Assembly (NCBI GenBank): GCA_034440635.1
Contig: JAOTON010001526.1
Coordinates: 3,419,001 to 3,483,000, forward strand
DNA length: 64,000 nucleotides
Direction: 5' to 3'
DNA from: Lepas anatifera
Taxonomy: Eukaryota; Arthropoda; Thecostraca; Lepadidae
Shown: positions 32,669 through 45,657 of the stretch, in pieces
How the letters are laid out: the number at the start of each line of letters is the position of its first letter
Numbering within the stretch: the first letter of the stretch is position 1
Program-made: the position numbers and the translations under genes
Notes under the pieces: generated by a model
Database searches by the model: none
What the model was told of the DNA's origin: nothing
Seen by the model: the letters and a program-made list of their open reading frames with translations, nothing else

Positions 32669-33274
32669 AGTAGCGCTCACGTGAGCGCGGTGTCAGCCGC
32701 CGCGGCGCTGCCGCCGATGAGGTCGTCAGAGGTCAGGCGAAATGAGTCCGCCATTGTGTCGCTGCCAACCAGTTGGTTATCGCAGGAATGTGGCCGTCCT
32801 AACGAGAGGAGCCGAGATGTGTGACCGGTGGCGGCCGGCTGCTGCTGCTGGTGGTGCTGGTGCTGCCGGGGTCAGTCTCATCAGCCGGCCCCTCGCCGGG
32901 CTGCGGCGCTTCCCCCACCGGCCCTCCAGGCTCCGTCGCACATCCAACATCATTACTTGGCATATTGCCTGCCTGCCTGTGGCGTTCAGTTATCACTGCT
33001 GCTCTGTTCTGGGAGCTGAACACTAGCTCAAAGCATGTTCCTTGAAGTAATGGAAGTTAGATGCAGGTAACTCCATGGTAACATTGTGATCTTCAGATCG
33101 TCTGGATGGTATGCAAATAAAATACTAAATTCGCGCATCAATATAAGTGAAGCTTTGCACTCCAAACTGATACTGTGAAAAACGGGCTGCTTGTCCACGG
33201 GATGCATTGATCGTATTGCAATAGTTTATTGCATAATATCATCAAACTTTTTATTTCTTTCTTATATACAGACA

Positions 33275-33995
33275 GGGGATGAAGTAAATAAAGAGACCAG
33301 CAAAAGAAGACATGAACAAGGCAAAGCAAAGCAATAAGGAGCAACAGAATAGAACTGTACAGGCACACAGTATAAAACAAAGGAAGTAAGCGAACAGAAT
33401 CAGATTAGAGCAAATGCTTAACATAGAAGAAACAAGACATAAGTTCCTGGCATGAAGCAGTAATCATGGGCGGGAACGAACAGAAAAGTGTCACAAAACA
33501 GAGACTGACATGTCATAACAAAACGATAAGAGCATTAAAGAACGAACTGGACAGAAAATAACGCCAAAACATACTTGAAGAAGCAAAATAAAACAAAGCA
33601 GCAAAACAACAAGCAAACAAAAACAGGGGACGCAACAAAATAAGCAATGTTAAGTAATAAGTAGTTATAAGTATAGGGCCCACATATGTTGAACATATTA
33701 AATCTTAAAAAACATTAGTAAAGTAAGAAAAACAGTAGTAGTACAAGCACCCAATCAGAGCAGGGACCTATCAAACATTAAATCAAAGCATGTGATCAGT
33801 GCGAACAAAAGCATGTGATCAGTGCGAACAAAAGAAACAAACCAGAATGAAAACAAGCAAAAACAGGCTAAAACACAGCAAAGCAAGTCACATCTAAGCA
33901 GGCAAACAAAAAGATGCGCTCGGTGAGATCAAATTAAGGTACTAACGGAAACGAACCAAAGACGAAAAGAACAAACAAGTAAGCAGAAAAGTGGG
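33275..33995. repeat. T-poor, A-rich tract
   Basis: Around 700 bases in which the + strand is dominated by A, with G and C interspersed and T rare (phrases like AAGCAAAACAACAAGC). The phrase GCATGTGATCAGTGCGAAC occurs twice in tandem at about 33788-33827. No open protein frame of note. The origin is unknown. Confidence 0.6.
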
Positions 33996-34213
33996 CTGGC
34001 CGAGTCCGAAGAGAGCCGGGGGGCGTCGGTGCCTCGTTGCTGAAGGCTCTGTGGGATGATGTTCACTCGGCATGGATTTGTTCATTCAACCATCTATTCC
34101 TTTTTAAAACTTTGTCAGCTCCTGTTCTTTGTGAGTAAGAATGCGTTAAGAATTTTACCACACAAAATCGAGTAGCTCTGCTTCATTCGCTTTCGGTTAC
34201 CTAAATGAAAATA

Positions 34214-34420
34214 GGGTCTGCGTGGCGCAGTCGGCTTGATCACGTGACATTTTCACTAAGCAAAGGATGGCGGGATCGAGCCTGGCCAGAGGCAGGATTA
34301 CACGCCCTGCTCAGCATCAGCTTAGTTAGTTTCCTTCCCCCTCGACGCCATATAACCTGGAAGTTAGAGCGCTGCTAAGTCCCAAGCAAAAAAGTTAGGG
34401 CTCAATAGCAATCAGCAGCG
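34214..34420 (+). mobile_element. tRNA-derived SINE
   Basis: A tRNA-like head with GTCTGCGTGGCGCAGTCGG (box A region) and GGGATCGAGCCTGG (box B region) is followed by a body lacking coding potential. The head differs from the other SINEs here, suggesting a separate family. Confidence 0.55.
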
Positions 34421-34429
34421 GGATACTGG

Positions 34430-36660
34430 AAGCTGCGCTAAACAGGTATAGGGGTTGCGGCCGTGACTTACGATGCCTCAGCAGGTTTCTATGATGAACA
34501 AGAATGGACAGGTGAATATGTGGGTAAGTGCTGAGTCGCGCAAACTGATTGATTTTTTCGAAGTGTGTTGTCAATGAGATTAATGATTGGAATTATCCAC
34601 GAGACTGTATCTCAGATTGACGATATGACTAGCCGCTACTGCTGAGATGTGTGATCAATATGGAAACAATGCTGCTCAAAATTTTGCACAGAACCAGGGA
34701 GGCTTATCTGTATGCTAAACTACATTGATCAGTAATGTAATACAGGGCAGCGGTAAATCCGGGAGAGTTGACATCGATCAGCACACAACAAATCACTTTT
34801 CCCGACGCTTACAAAACGAATATAACTTATTTAACGGACTCGTAAGATATCCTGCTTACCAACAATACTATTATGAGAACGCATTATTCCCAATGCAAAT
34901 GTATCAGTAGCGCTTGGTGCGGTTTGGAAGCTGTAGGTTTTGCTAGGAATATGATATGCAAGGTCGCCAGCAGCGATACTGTTTGCTTAAGTCCCAACTG
35001 AAGTGACCTCCACGCCGCAAGGGGTCAAAGCTATTGATCAAATTGAAAAGAGTTGGTGAACTCCTGCTGGTTTGCAAACTCAAAAATAAATAAAAGAGCA
35101 TAGTAAATTACTGGTGCTGCTCCTTCAAAAGTATTTCCCAGCAAATGCATTTTCCATGGCTCCTGTTGTGGCAGTTTTACCGATCATGTCTGTTTGGTCC
35201 AGGAATTCAAATGGAGTACCGTTTCCTACAGATGTCAAGCGAGAACTTTTTTTAAATGCATGCTGATTTGCCTGATAAGACATTTGGTGTGGCAGCTGAC
35301 AAGAAAATTGACATGGGGCTAGTGATTTTTCACGGTGACTTTTTGCCACACCAAACAGGATACGCCTCTGCTTGCGCCCTCGCCAGCAGGCATGGATCTC
35401 GGCAGTGTTTGCCGACCGCACATCACATACAAACGGATAAACTATGTCCGGGAATGCACTCCATTCCTAGACCAAGCGGATGGAGGCATCAGACTCAACT
35501 ACCGGGGACTGTGAATGGACCCAATCTATTGATATATCATTCTGCAGAGTGTTTTGGGAATGACCTAGGACCCTAAAAAGCTGATAAAGAAGACAGTAAA
35601 GCACTCAAAGACTTAAAACCCACCCGCCGGGCAAAAGATAAAGTAAAACTTAAGACGAAAGCAGCCTAAAAAGTAAAAAAACAAAGTTCAGAAACTAATA
35701 CGTCTGAACCCTAAAAAGCCCAAAAATTCTAAGCCAAGGTAAATATAAAAAGCGTGGAATGAGGTAAACGCAACGTTTCGGTCCTTGACCGTCGTCAGGC
35801 GAGGAGTGCAAGTGGAAGTGGCTAAGAGGCCTTAGATAAACTTTTGCCTTCCCACAAATCGATTATTTCTCCTTGAATTGCTCGTTAAAAATGTTAGGGA
35901 AACAAGGAATGATCGGGTTAAGATTTATCATTTTATCTGCCTTACAGTTGAACCAGCCATGTGTGTATCTATGTATGTAGCTACGTAATTAGTTGCCCCG
36001 GCGAGAGGCCGGCCCAGCCGGGAACAATGCTGGGCACCCCGTCACTCCGACAAACTAACGCGCCAATGACTGAGCGTGACCGACTGGCGTATGTGGGACC
36101 AGGTAATTAGGTGCATACGTACAGCTTTAGGTGATGTCTATTTATTCAGATAGCATCGCATTGGATTACAAAGGCCCAGAAACTGTTAGTGATGCACTGG
36201 TATTAGACCCCACTCAATTAAAAGATTGAGTGAATGGATTATGCAGGCTTACTTGCACAATAATTCTTTAGAAGTTTTGCAAGCTTATGTCCGAACCATG
36301 CAACAGGGTCTGACAGATAAGGATTCATTTGGTCAAATCTTAAGCTTTCAGCCATCTCAAAACGATCAGCTAGTGAATGCCAAGAACTAGTTACGTATGC
36401 ATCCTGCTCGAAGAAGAGCTGTGTGTCTCATTCCTCAATTGAGAACAGCGGGTGTTACACAGATGAAGGAAGATGTTGCAGCAAAGCAAGGGGTAAATAC
36501 CGCCCCTCATCAGCCGGAGCCTGACGACAGCACAGAACTTTTTGTTTACATTTTATAGCCCCATCGCTACACTGAAGCTTCCGAAGCCCTGCGCAGCTTA
36601 TTTCCCAGGTGCAGTTGCGTGGGGCTTCTTGTGACAGGTGCCATTGAACTATCTAGCTTC
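34430..36660. other. AT-rich segment with broken, unrecognised frames
   Basis: Several adjacent + strand frames look protein-like by composition but are interrupted: near 34447-34530, 34725-34910, 35256-35576 (106 residues) and 36240-36540. None matches a family I can name. The segment could be a decayed mobile element or viral insertion, or chance. It also contains an A-rich stretch at about 35570-35760. Confidence 0.3.
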
Positions 36661-37384
36661 GTATTTCGTCTCGTAAACATTGCATTGCTCGCAGGAACAA
36701 CAACAGTTTGAAAAGTTTGAATGGAATATTTTAAATGTATCGGGAATTCGAATATTGTTTCTTGTTGTCTTCAGGCAACCATGGCTTGTGCCCGCCATTT
36801 TTCTTCTTGATTTTGTGCTACAGCTATATTTTTTAGCCTTAACACCTCACTCGTTGCATGACTGAAGACATACGCTGTAAAAAATATAAGGCAAAAATGT
36901 TCCAAAATTTTGTATAGCATGTCATGTCGACTTTCGATATTGATATAACATTTTTCAGGCGTGTCATATGGAAAGCTCCTACCACGCTCTTTGACGATAT
37001 TTTATAATCAATTTGGTTTGATTCTGCGGCACAAATACACGTATATAAGGAATCAGGAATACCTATATCTGAGTACCCATTTGGTAGGCAGCTGGGTACG
37101 CAGGCCCGTGGCTGGCGAACGCTGCCCGCGCCCGTCCCCTGCCGTCGATAATCCATCACCGAACACAAACACAATCCATCAGCGGTCTGATCCGCTGCTA
37201 ATCCCTATCTCTGTTCCAATTGGTCTGACCTCTTACCACACCAATTAATTCTACCAGCGGCGCAAAACAAAGAGGTGGTGGTGGACCGTGGCTCCGCTCC
37301 AGGGTCCCTTCTCGCGTGTCCTCGCACCACTTCGGCCGAGCCCCGCAGCAGGACGGCTCCCTGCCCTGCGGCGCTTCTGACCGG

Positions 37385-37510
37385 GCCGCCGCCGCCGTAT
37401 GCCGGCAGTGACCTCTGACCCCGGCGGTATGTCGGCCCAGCGGCTACCGGGACGGCAGTCGGCACCGCCAGAGCCGGCGGCGGGGCGGGTCCCAGCGACC
37501 CTCACCCTGC
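37385..37510. promoter_or_regulatory. Copy B partner of the identical 126-bp block
   Basis: Reverse complement of 18618-18743 without a single difference. It is set in a larger GC-rich island (37250-38030) that is otherwise not shared with copy A. Confidence 0.6.
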
Positions 37511-38154
37511 CCTCCCTATCTGACCTATCTCACATGAGCCCCTCAGTCACGAAGGAACGGGAGCGAGGTAAAAGGAGAGAAAGAGCGCCGACGGTCACGC
37601 CTCTATTGCCTCTCTGTCTCGATCTCTCCCTCTCGATTCTTCTCCCCGGCGTGCGCCACGGGAGCCGCCGGCAGCCACGACTTGAAAGGATTCCGGTCGG
37701 CGAGGGTCAGCTCGGGTCACCACCGATGAATATTTGGTGCGGGTCGGGGGTAATGGTTATCATTGTTGTCGGCCGGTCGTTAGGCCAAATACGACGCCGG
37801 TTTCACGGGTAATGACCGCCGGACGCACGCCGAGCGCGATGAGAAATGGCGGGTAATAACTGGATCCCGTGCGGCACCACGAGCTACGGGACAGCTCGGC
37901 AGCCTCTTCAGGAGGCACCGCAGCGCCGCACGCCAGCGCGCACGGCCCGCGGCGGCCGAGCTGCCCCGCCGCTGAGCCTGATGTGCCCGATGCATGGCAC
38001 GCCCACGTGGAAGATGAGGAGTGAATAGGAAATGAAAACGGAAGTGTAGGGGCAGAGTAATAAAACAAGTCTCTCGGGAGCTTGAATGCAGATATGTGGC
38101 ATTTACCTAAATGCAAGAGATCGCGGAAGGTTCGTGCCGCCTTTAAGACGGAGG

Positions 38155-38330
38155 GGGGCACCATGGTGTAGTGGTTAACGGGTTCACTTTCTACGCAGCA
38201 AGCTCGGTCTCAAGGCCCGGCGGATTCCCTGAGCAAGGAGCATTTTGACTTCCTGGAAACCCTTCCAATAGGGACAGAGTTGACGACGTGGTTTGAGCAT
38301 GGCAGTTAGTGCGCCGATAGGCCAAAAAAT
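38155..38330 (+). mobile_element. tRNA-derived SINE
   Basis: Head GGTGTAGTGGTTAACGGGTT has a clear box A; the box B position is GGTCTCAAGGCC. The body ends in GGCAGTTAGTGCGCCGATAG followed by an A-rich run. The tail is related to those at 14.98, 49.69 and 61.90 kb. Confidence 0.65.
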
Positions 38331-40330
38331 TAAGATCTAGGAAAGTTAGACAGCTGGAACCATTTTGTATGCTCTGCCTTCAACATTCTATCCATAGAAC
38401 ATTTTCTGTCGTTCCTGACACTTGAATTTAGTAGAGTTGAAGAGATTCCCGCAGAAAAATATTTGCCGCTCTGCTACCAAGCTACGACGAAATTACTTTC
38501 CCTACTGGTTGTCTATTGGCGTACCTATTACCTATTGGCGTATAACATTTGAGAGTGACAGCAGCATACATACGTGTCCGAGTTCCTGCCATTGGCGGTA
38601 CCTATCCAACTGCTGCAGACCTTTCGCTACTGGTCGCTAGAGGCCTTTGTTTTTGCTGCCGAACATCGTAAAGAAAACATCATCCCCAAGACGAAAGTCA
38701 ACGAAGACACGCGGCCTCACCGAGCTTTAACTAGCCGCAAAGTCTTAGAACGGACACTTCGTAAGTACCACCCGGTGAAAAAGGCGACTGCTCTGCCACC
38801 GAGAAGTGGCTGGTCGGCCCAGACACCGTGTCCCATTATCTCCTTCGCTACGACCCGGGTCAAAACTCCAGAAAAAGTGAGGCTGCAGTCCAGCGAACGG
38901 GGGAACTAATTAAAGAGACCGGGCCGCGCCGATCGGAGCAGCTCCCAGTATGGATGGCCCATCGGTACCGGCTATAGGGACACAATCAGCGTCAGGGGCG
39001 CACTCAGGGGCCCGGCGGGATGGGTCCAAAGCGAGGAATGAAAATCATCGCCAAGTCCATTAATTTTTAAAGAGTGCCAGATTAGGGTCATTGCTGGGTT
39101 TACTCAGCGCGGGACCCACCTCCTAATGTGGCCTCAGCCCGTGCCGCGGTCTAAAAGGTCATCGGAGAGAGGAGAGACAACGGGGACAAGGCGACCCCGC
39201 CCCTCCTGGAAATCACTGCTTAAATGGCCCTGATTACACGCCGGTCGAGAAGGAGACTAGCAGCCAAACGTGCAGTACACGCTAGTCTTCCCATGTGTCT
39301 CAATTAGCTGCCGGCAAGGACGAGAAAAAACGCCCTGCTCCGCCCTGAGCGTGATGTGCTCAGTAGAACACGGCAGCCCATGCCAAACCTTAGCCTGGCA
39401 TGAAACATGAAAACAGTTGTAAAATCCTTACTGTTTTACAAATGAGTCTTTAAGAGAAAAGTATCAAATAGTGCTGTATCCCCTTAGGAAAGCAGGATAG
39501 GCTCAAACTACTTCAGGTAGAATTCCAAACAAGATTTCTCCGAGTCATAAGACATCATCTGCTGGTGCGATTATCGGTTAAATGCCCAAAAAGTTGTTTT
39601 GTTCGGGGCTGGACGTGCTTGTGAACGGTTCGAGCTCTCATCACGTCCAAATGGCCACTCTCATCTCAATTCCAATGAAACACTGACAGAATTCTCATTT
39701 GTGTAATAGCCGAGTGCAGGGACTTGGAGCCGCCCCCTCCATGTTCTTGAGTCCCACGCATCCAAAAGCAGGCGTACTGAGTGCATGACCTCGGCGGGCT
39801 GCGTATTGGGGACGGGCGGAGGCGGGGCCGGGTCAGTTTCTCCCCGGTCAGCTCTCTGGGCGGGTGATCGGTAGCCACTGTAATGACTCTGTTACTCCAG
39901 GTCACCGTGTGGGTCACCAGAGACCTCGCCCGACCACGCATCTGAGAGGAAGCATGTCCAGGGAGCAGTCACAGTACTCCACCGCCAACGGGAACTCGAG
40001 CCTGGCGCCATACCAGCGCGCCCATGCACGTCGCAAGATAGGCAATATTGGGTGGGGGATGCGATCAAGCAGCACTGGTGTGTCAAAGTTTGGCTGTTGA
40101 TTAAACGGCGCCTATCTTTCTTAGCATGCTGATACTGTCATACCAATTCATGGAGTCAAACAACATTTATATTTTTCGAGCTATTATGAATGTAAAATGT
40201 TCCCAGCAAACAATCTGTGTAACCGCCATGTTGGTGTACTAGACAATTCCATTGTAAGATTAAAAATAGACTTTTTTAAGCAAGTACGCTATAAATATTG
40301 ATATTGGGCTAAGATGACGGAGTAACTCAC

Positions 40331-40911
40331 CTGTGCATACTCGGCGCAGACGTCGAGGGAGCAGACGAAGGCCACCACCTCGTCAACGCCCCAGGCGTGA
40401 ACAGCCTCCGCCTCAGGCGAACAAGGCTTCTGGGCACACTCCGAGCCGTGTCGTGTCGCTGGTTCGGCCGCCGGCCGTGGGGATATGCTGCCGCTGCGGG
40501 CTTCTTCCTCCTTCAGGCCGAACAGCTCCTTGAAGCCCTTCTCCAGGCGAGGCCGCTTCATGTTGGAGAGGTCGAGAGGGGCGCCCTCCTGCGGCCGCTT
40601 TCCGGCGGTGGGGGCAGCGTTGGCTGCGGCTGCGGCAGCAGCAGGCGGCGGCAGCGGTGCCGTGGGCGGACAGGTAGTCGGCGGGCGTCAGGCCGGGCCT
40701 CACCATCGACAGCACGTCCAGCACCGGAAGACCAGAGAGCGCCGCCAGCTGCGGGTGCACGGCCAACAGAGGGTTGGACGCTGGCTCCTCGCTTGCCACC
40801 TTCTTCTCGTTCTGCGACGGCGAGGTTAGCAGCGGCGCTGCGCCCGGCTTCAGGCCGTACCTGCTGTAGTTGAAGCCGCGAAGCAAGCCGCTCGTCTGGC
40901 CGGAGAAGTAT
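40331..40911 (-). pseudogene. Copy B exon 3 with 8-bp deletion in the alanine tract
   Basis: Aligned base by base with copy A exon 3, it is collinear except for the alanine codons, where 34 bases replace 42. Changes include Asp to Asn, His to Gln, Met to Val, Arg to Cys and Val to Leu. The other 17 of 22 substitutions are silent. Substitutions are clustered: none across the roughly 100 bases around PLDLS or the 60 bases after GLKEEEA, but 11 within 120 bases upstream of the alanines. Confidence 0.8.
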
Positions 40912-41072
40912 CTGCAGCACACGCAAGAACCGTCAGCTGGCACTGGCAATGTCCTCGTGACACGCGGAGGTAGTTTCAGTGGCCCTCTTATGAAATCACT
41001 GCAAGTCACGCAAGGTGTATAAAGACAAATAATTGCAGTGTTCATCAAACTGTACCGTAGATCAGCTTTTCG

Positions 41073-41205
41073 CAGGGTATTTGATAAAGATCAGCTGTTG
41101 AAGGTATGTTTGGTAGAGATCAGCTGCTGAAAGTGTGTTGGGTAAAGATAAGCGGTTGAAAGTGTGTTTGGTAAAGATCAGTTGTTGACAGTGTGTTTGG
41201 TAAAC
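41073..41205. repeat. 29-bp tandem repeat, about 4.5 units
   Basis: Successive units of the form GTGTGTTTGGTAAAGATCAG plus CTGTTGAAA, with a few substitutions per unit. Confidence 0.75.
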
Positions 41206-41659
41206 CTTCCAGCGTTATTCCAAAATATGAGTGCATGCACTGTTATCTGAGATACGCTTGTGGATGCTCAATGATAAGGGAGGTAAAGAAAGGTAACATA
41301 CATGCACCGTCTAGAGCAATGTCCATTCCATAGACAACGGGGCTTAGCCGACCCAGAGCTAAGCTTGTCCTCCGTTATTCGTCTGCATGTTACTGAACAT
41401 ATTTGCAGCAAGGAGACATTTAAAAGCCCTATCAAAAAGGGCGACGACCATTCTGTCTGATGTGATACAGGCACACAAAGCACACAAAACCGCTAAATCA
41501 CACCACACCAAACCAGCCAGGTCTTAGAAATACATACAGAGCGGGGAAACGATTAGTTTTTCCCGAACAGCCACGTAAATCAAGCAGAGCGGTAGCTCCA
41601 GCGTTCAAGTTAGCGCTTCCACTACCTATAAAACTGTCCGTAGGAAGTGGATGGCTGGG

Positions 41660-41944
41660 CTGAGTTAACACCGCCGCCGTAGCCGGTGAGTGAAGCGGCC
41701 AGTAACCAATGTCCAGCCATGGTTTAATGCTACAACCGCCAGTAAAATCGTCCGCAGCCGGCAGACACCGCGCCCTAATGAAGCGGTGCCGGCTGGCTGC
41801 CGGGTCGTCGCCGGTCACGACTGCACGTGCCGGCCAGTGCGGGAGGTCAGAGCAGCCAGCTCATTATTGGAGCGTCGTGACGTTGGCGACGGGACGCCGT
41901 CGATGGGACCAGCCTCCCGCTACCTCCGGCCGACCCATGAATAA
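41660..41944. promoter_or_regulatory. Copy B partner of the conserved intronic block
   Basis: Inverted match to 16021-16302 at about 98 percent identity, with one extra CGG. Outside it the two introns are unrelated. Confidence 0.55.
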
Positions 41945-42344
41945 GAACGGCTGCGGGTGAAACGTTGTCGGAGGTGGTGAGGGGAGGGCGTGGCTGACAC
42001 TCGGCCTAGCTCTTCATTACCAGCGTCTGCCCTCAGGGCATTCAAACATGGATGGACTGGACTGCCGTCATGCAGGCTTGTCCTGAGCTAGTTCTCGGAA
42101 CTGGTGCCAGTGGGTTTCTCTAACAGAAGCTGAAGTTATTCCGTAGGCTGAGTGAGAAATGTAGCCCCGCTGCTGGGATCTTATCGGAACCTGATCCTCC
42201 CTGAGAAACGGTGAATCAAGCCGAGGAGGCATGCATCTGGTGTTAGAATCTAACGTGAAGTCAATCGGGTCGCGTATTACGTTATTCTGCTTGGAATTTT
42301 GTGTTGTCATGGCGGAGAAAAATGTCGCAATTGTAATAAGAGTA

Positions 42345-42946
42345 GGGTAGAGTGGGGTAACGCGCCCGCCTGGGTAAGACGCCTACTACTATGTCCAAGC
42401 TGATGTAAGAACTGTAGCCTCCGTCTAATCAGTTCTTCTGATAGCGGCCTTTCTAACCCAGTCCTGGGCATGATTGTACGCCCCCAGTAAACTTCGGTAT
42501 TTTTCAGCCAATATTTGTTGCTTTTTGCACCTCAGGATATAAAAACAAGCTATCTTAAAGTTCCAATCATACTGTATGCGATGTAAATGTGCTCACCCTA
42601 CCAACTTTTCCACAAAATTATATTACAGCGTAATTATAAAAATATTCCTATTTTTTCACATGAAGCAATAGGTACAATTTACGCTGGGAGTTATATGACG
42701 GCCTTTTAATCTGGGGCTAGGGCGTTTTACCCCGCTATCGGGGTAAAACGCCTTTTACATGGTCTGAAGACAAAATAAATTTCGCACACGTGTCATAATT
42801 TGCATCGTGTCAGAATCATACATTTATATCTGAATGTAGACAAACGATGAAAGTACTTAACGAAGAATGAATAAAGTAATTCCGTCCATGAAGGATCGGT
42901 ACAGACGAATTCTCACTTAAGGTATGCGTCTTACCCCACTCTACCC
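42345..42946. mobile_element. 602-bp TIR element with TA duplication
   Basis: Begins GGGTAGAGTGGGGTAA and ends TTACCCCACTCTACCC, exact inverted repeats of 16 bases extended imperfectly by a GCGTCTTACCC motif. TA flanks both sides (42343-42344 and 42947-42948), the target duplication of Tc1/mariner-type elements. An internal palindrome GGCGTTTTACCCCG/CGGGGTAAAACGCC lies at about 42720-42753. No transposase, so a MITE. Confidence 0.8.
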
Positions 42947-43419
42947 TAAGTATGATGTGTATTTTCATGAATATATTCTGTTTAACGTTTTCGCTGTATA
43001 TCTAGTAATAATTGGATGTTTGTCCTATTATTTCAGGGTTATCAATCAATCAAGACTCAAATAAAATTGAACCGATACCACCGAGGAAAAACATAACACG
43101 ATAAATGACAAAAATGAAATGATGACACAGATTGCACATTGTATGGTGACGTAACTACAGCAAATTATTTGCTCAAGTCTGATTAAATTGTGATCATCAT
43201 TTTCACTTGCTCTTAAAAACTTTGTTGATGATTGTTGGTGGTTGGAATTTTATGTGTGTTGAATGACATCAACACAGTCTTGAATGAATGCCTTCTTATA
43301 GAACGTTTGCACCTAGCTAAGCGACTGCCACAAACAAGAGCAGTACACAACAGCAGAGAACAGCTTTTGATGATTCGGGGCACCCAGTCACTGTGGTGAG
43401 CAATTCTTAACAGCGCACT

Positions 43420-44205
43420 GGAGGGGGCCTCGGGGCCCCCCACATGTTTTTAAGGTGGCCGGAGAACCGCTTGCAGCGGAAAACGAAACTTGGCCCATTT
43501 ACGATTTAATAGGCGTCGATTGGTGAAGACTTTTGAAAATCGGCCGAAAATTTTTGACTTATAGGCTTTCAAAGTCGACCTGCATTTTGAGATCGCCGTA
43601 AACGCGCGGTCGGACCAGTTAGCTTGCATTGAAGTCCGAGTGGGGACGTTAACGTCATATAAGCGGGACTATATGTGGTCACTTCTGAAGTAGGTCAGGT
43701 CGAAGGTCACGGTGGTCTTTGCCTTTCAGGTCACTGACCACTGCGCGTCCGGCCAAATGAGGTTACCCCGTCTGACATATATTATGCTATGACGTCATCG
43801 GTGGGTCCCAATACAAGGTCAGGTCAGGGTCAAGGTCAAGGTCATTGGGAAGGTCAATTCTCTTTCCCGCCAAACAGTGGCTACAGTGTTAGTCAAAGTG
43901 TAATAATAAGTAGCATACCATATGGTGACCTTAAAGGTCAATGACCTTGAATGACCTTGACCCAAAAGTTGTGGGGAAGCCTCTTTGAGACCTCTTCTTG
44001 CCTTGTCGCCTTTAGTTATTCCGCCATTTTCTGCATAATCCGCATTTTCAATCGATACCGCCGGCCAATATTTGACCTTTCGACCTCGTTTGCCTTGAAG
44101 ATATTGACCTAGGTATGAAAATTGGTCATCTGTAGATCCTGCCCCCCACCTATGTGGCATTTTTTAACCCTCTTAGTTTGGATCTTGGGGGCCTCGGCCC
44201 CTCCG
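43420..44205. mobile_element. Candidate repeat rich in AGGTCA half-sites
   Basis: Edges have GC-rich partly complementary sequences (GGAGGGGGCCTCGGGGCCCC near 43420, and GGGGGCCTCGGCCCCTCC near 44189). Inside are many AGGTCA motifs in both orientations, including TCAAGGTCAAGGTCA at about 43830-43844. The family is unknown. Similar wording recurs at the right end of the window. Confidence 0.35.
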
Positions 44206-45610
44206 TGGCGTTGTGCCGCCCCTTGTGTTAAGCCTTCGCGTAGAAAAAGCAGGCTGCAGGGCAAAAGCCAGTGATAAAGACAAACCCGAGGCCGATAGAT
44301 CTTTGCCAAAGCTTCAGATCCAAGACCGTCAGATTTGTGACCTCTTCACGCACATTCACCCTCAGTTAGATAACCATTAAAATAAACGTTCATCAAAAGC
44401 GACAGAGCTGAGAAGCTAACTTTGCTGCAGCAGCCATCTTCAGCTGTCGTGCGCTGCACAGAGCTATTCAAGCCCGGGAGCCGGGCGGGTGCGGTGCCTC
44501 GCGCACTCTCATCACCCACATACACACAGGCACAGACACAGACAGACACACACACTCGGCCGGCCATCTCATTCCGTATGGATGAGCTTTTTGGTGTGCG
44601 GCTGACGGCTGCCAGCGAGCGGGCTGTGATGAGGCGGCCGCGCCGGCCAGACCGGCTTCCGAACACGTGACCCCGCAACCTTTTTCAGCGCAGGGCCGGC
44701 TACTTGATTCCAGTGTGCCTCTCATTATCTCCGCGGGAATGGAATATGAGCCGGCGCGGCGGCCAATGATGAAAAGCGGTGCTCACGTGCATGCAGCGGC
44801 TAACCTATGCGTGAGGGCTGGGCTGGATAATGCGTGGGAACCGAAAGGGATAGCTTAAAAACTGGCTGCTCGGTCATGGAGCGCACAGCTTGGAAAGTGT
44901 ATGCACCGTTTTTACAAACTCGCCCCCTTATTCTGCTGAAAGGACTTGAAGTGCACCTACACAGCTTCACGTTTGTGCTGCTCGTTAACAGAAGTGCTGA
45001 ATGAGTGTGTACCTGGCTTCTGCTTTGAAAGCCTGGACGGTGCCGCCGAATGACGTTGAGGAGGTCAAAAGCATCTGACTGTGACCTCATCGCCAGTCAA
45101 CACAGTTTCGACAACAGCGCCACCAGCGAGCAAAACAAACACTCGCCAGCACGACCCGGCGGCACAATGCCGTTCTTGTGGCCTGTAGTTCGGCGTGCAG
45201 TGTCTAGTGTGTACTCAGAGCGGCGCTGGCGATCGAGGCATTGACGGCGCGGCAGAGACAAAGAGCCGCGTCACCGCTGGGCCAGCTGCCTCAGACAACC
45301 ACAGCAGCAGCAGCAGCAGCAACAGCCCGCACGCCCGCGCCCGCCGTGTGAGAGGCCGCCATATAAGGGTAGCACATCATCCAGCTCAGCTTGCAGAGAA
45401 ATGCTGATTTGTTTCACAGCATGATGTGTGAGGATTCGGCTAACTGGGCTACTCATACCCCAGCGAAATGGAACGACCTCGTAAAGTTAAATTACTAGGT
45501 GGGATATTTAGCTATGCTGTAACGGATGCGTTACTGAGGATAATACTTCAAACTCAAACCAGGCAATAGAGACAATAAAAACCTCCAAATACAAGCAAAA
45601 CTATATCATT

Positions 45611-45619
45611 CTCTCTCTC

Positions 45620-45654
<35 letters not shown>
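45611..45654. repeat. CT microsatellite
   Basis: TCTC repeats interrupted once by TATC. Located in the copy B intron. Confidence 0.9.
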
Positions 45655-45657
<3 letters not shown>

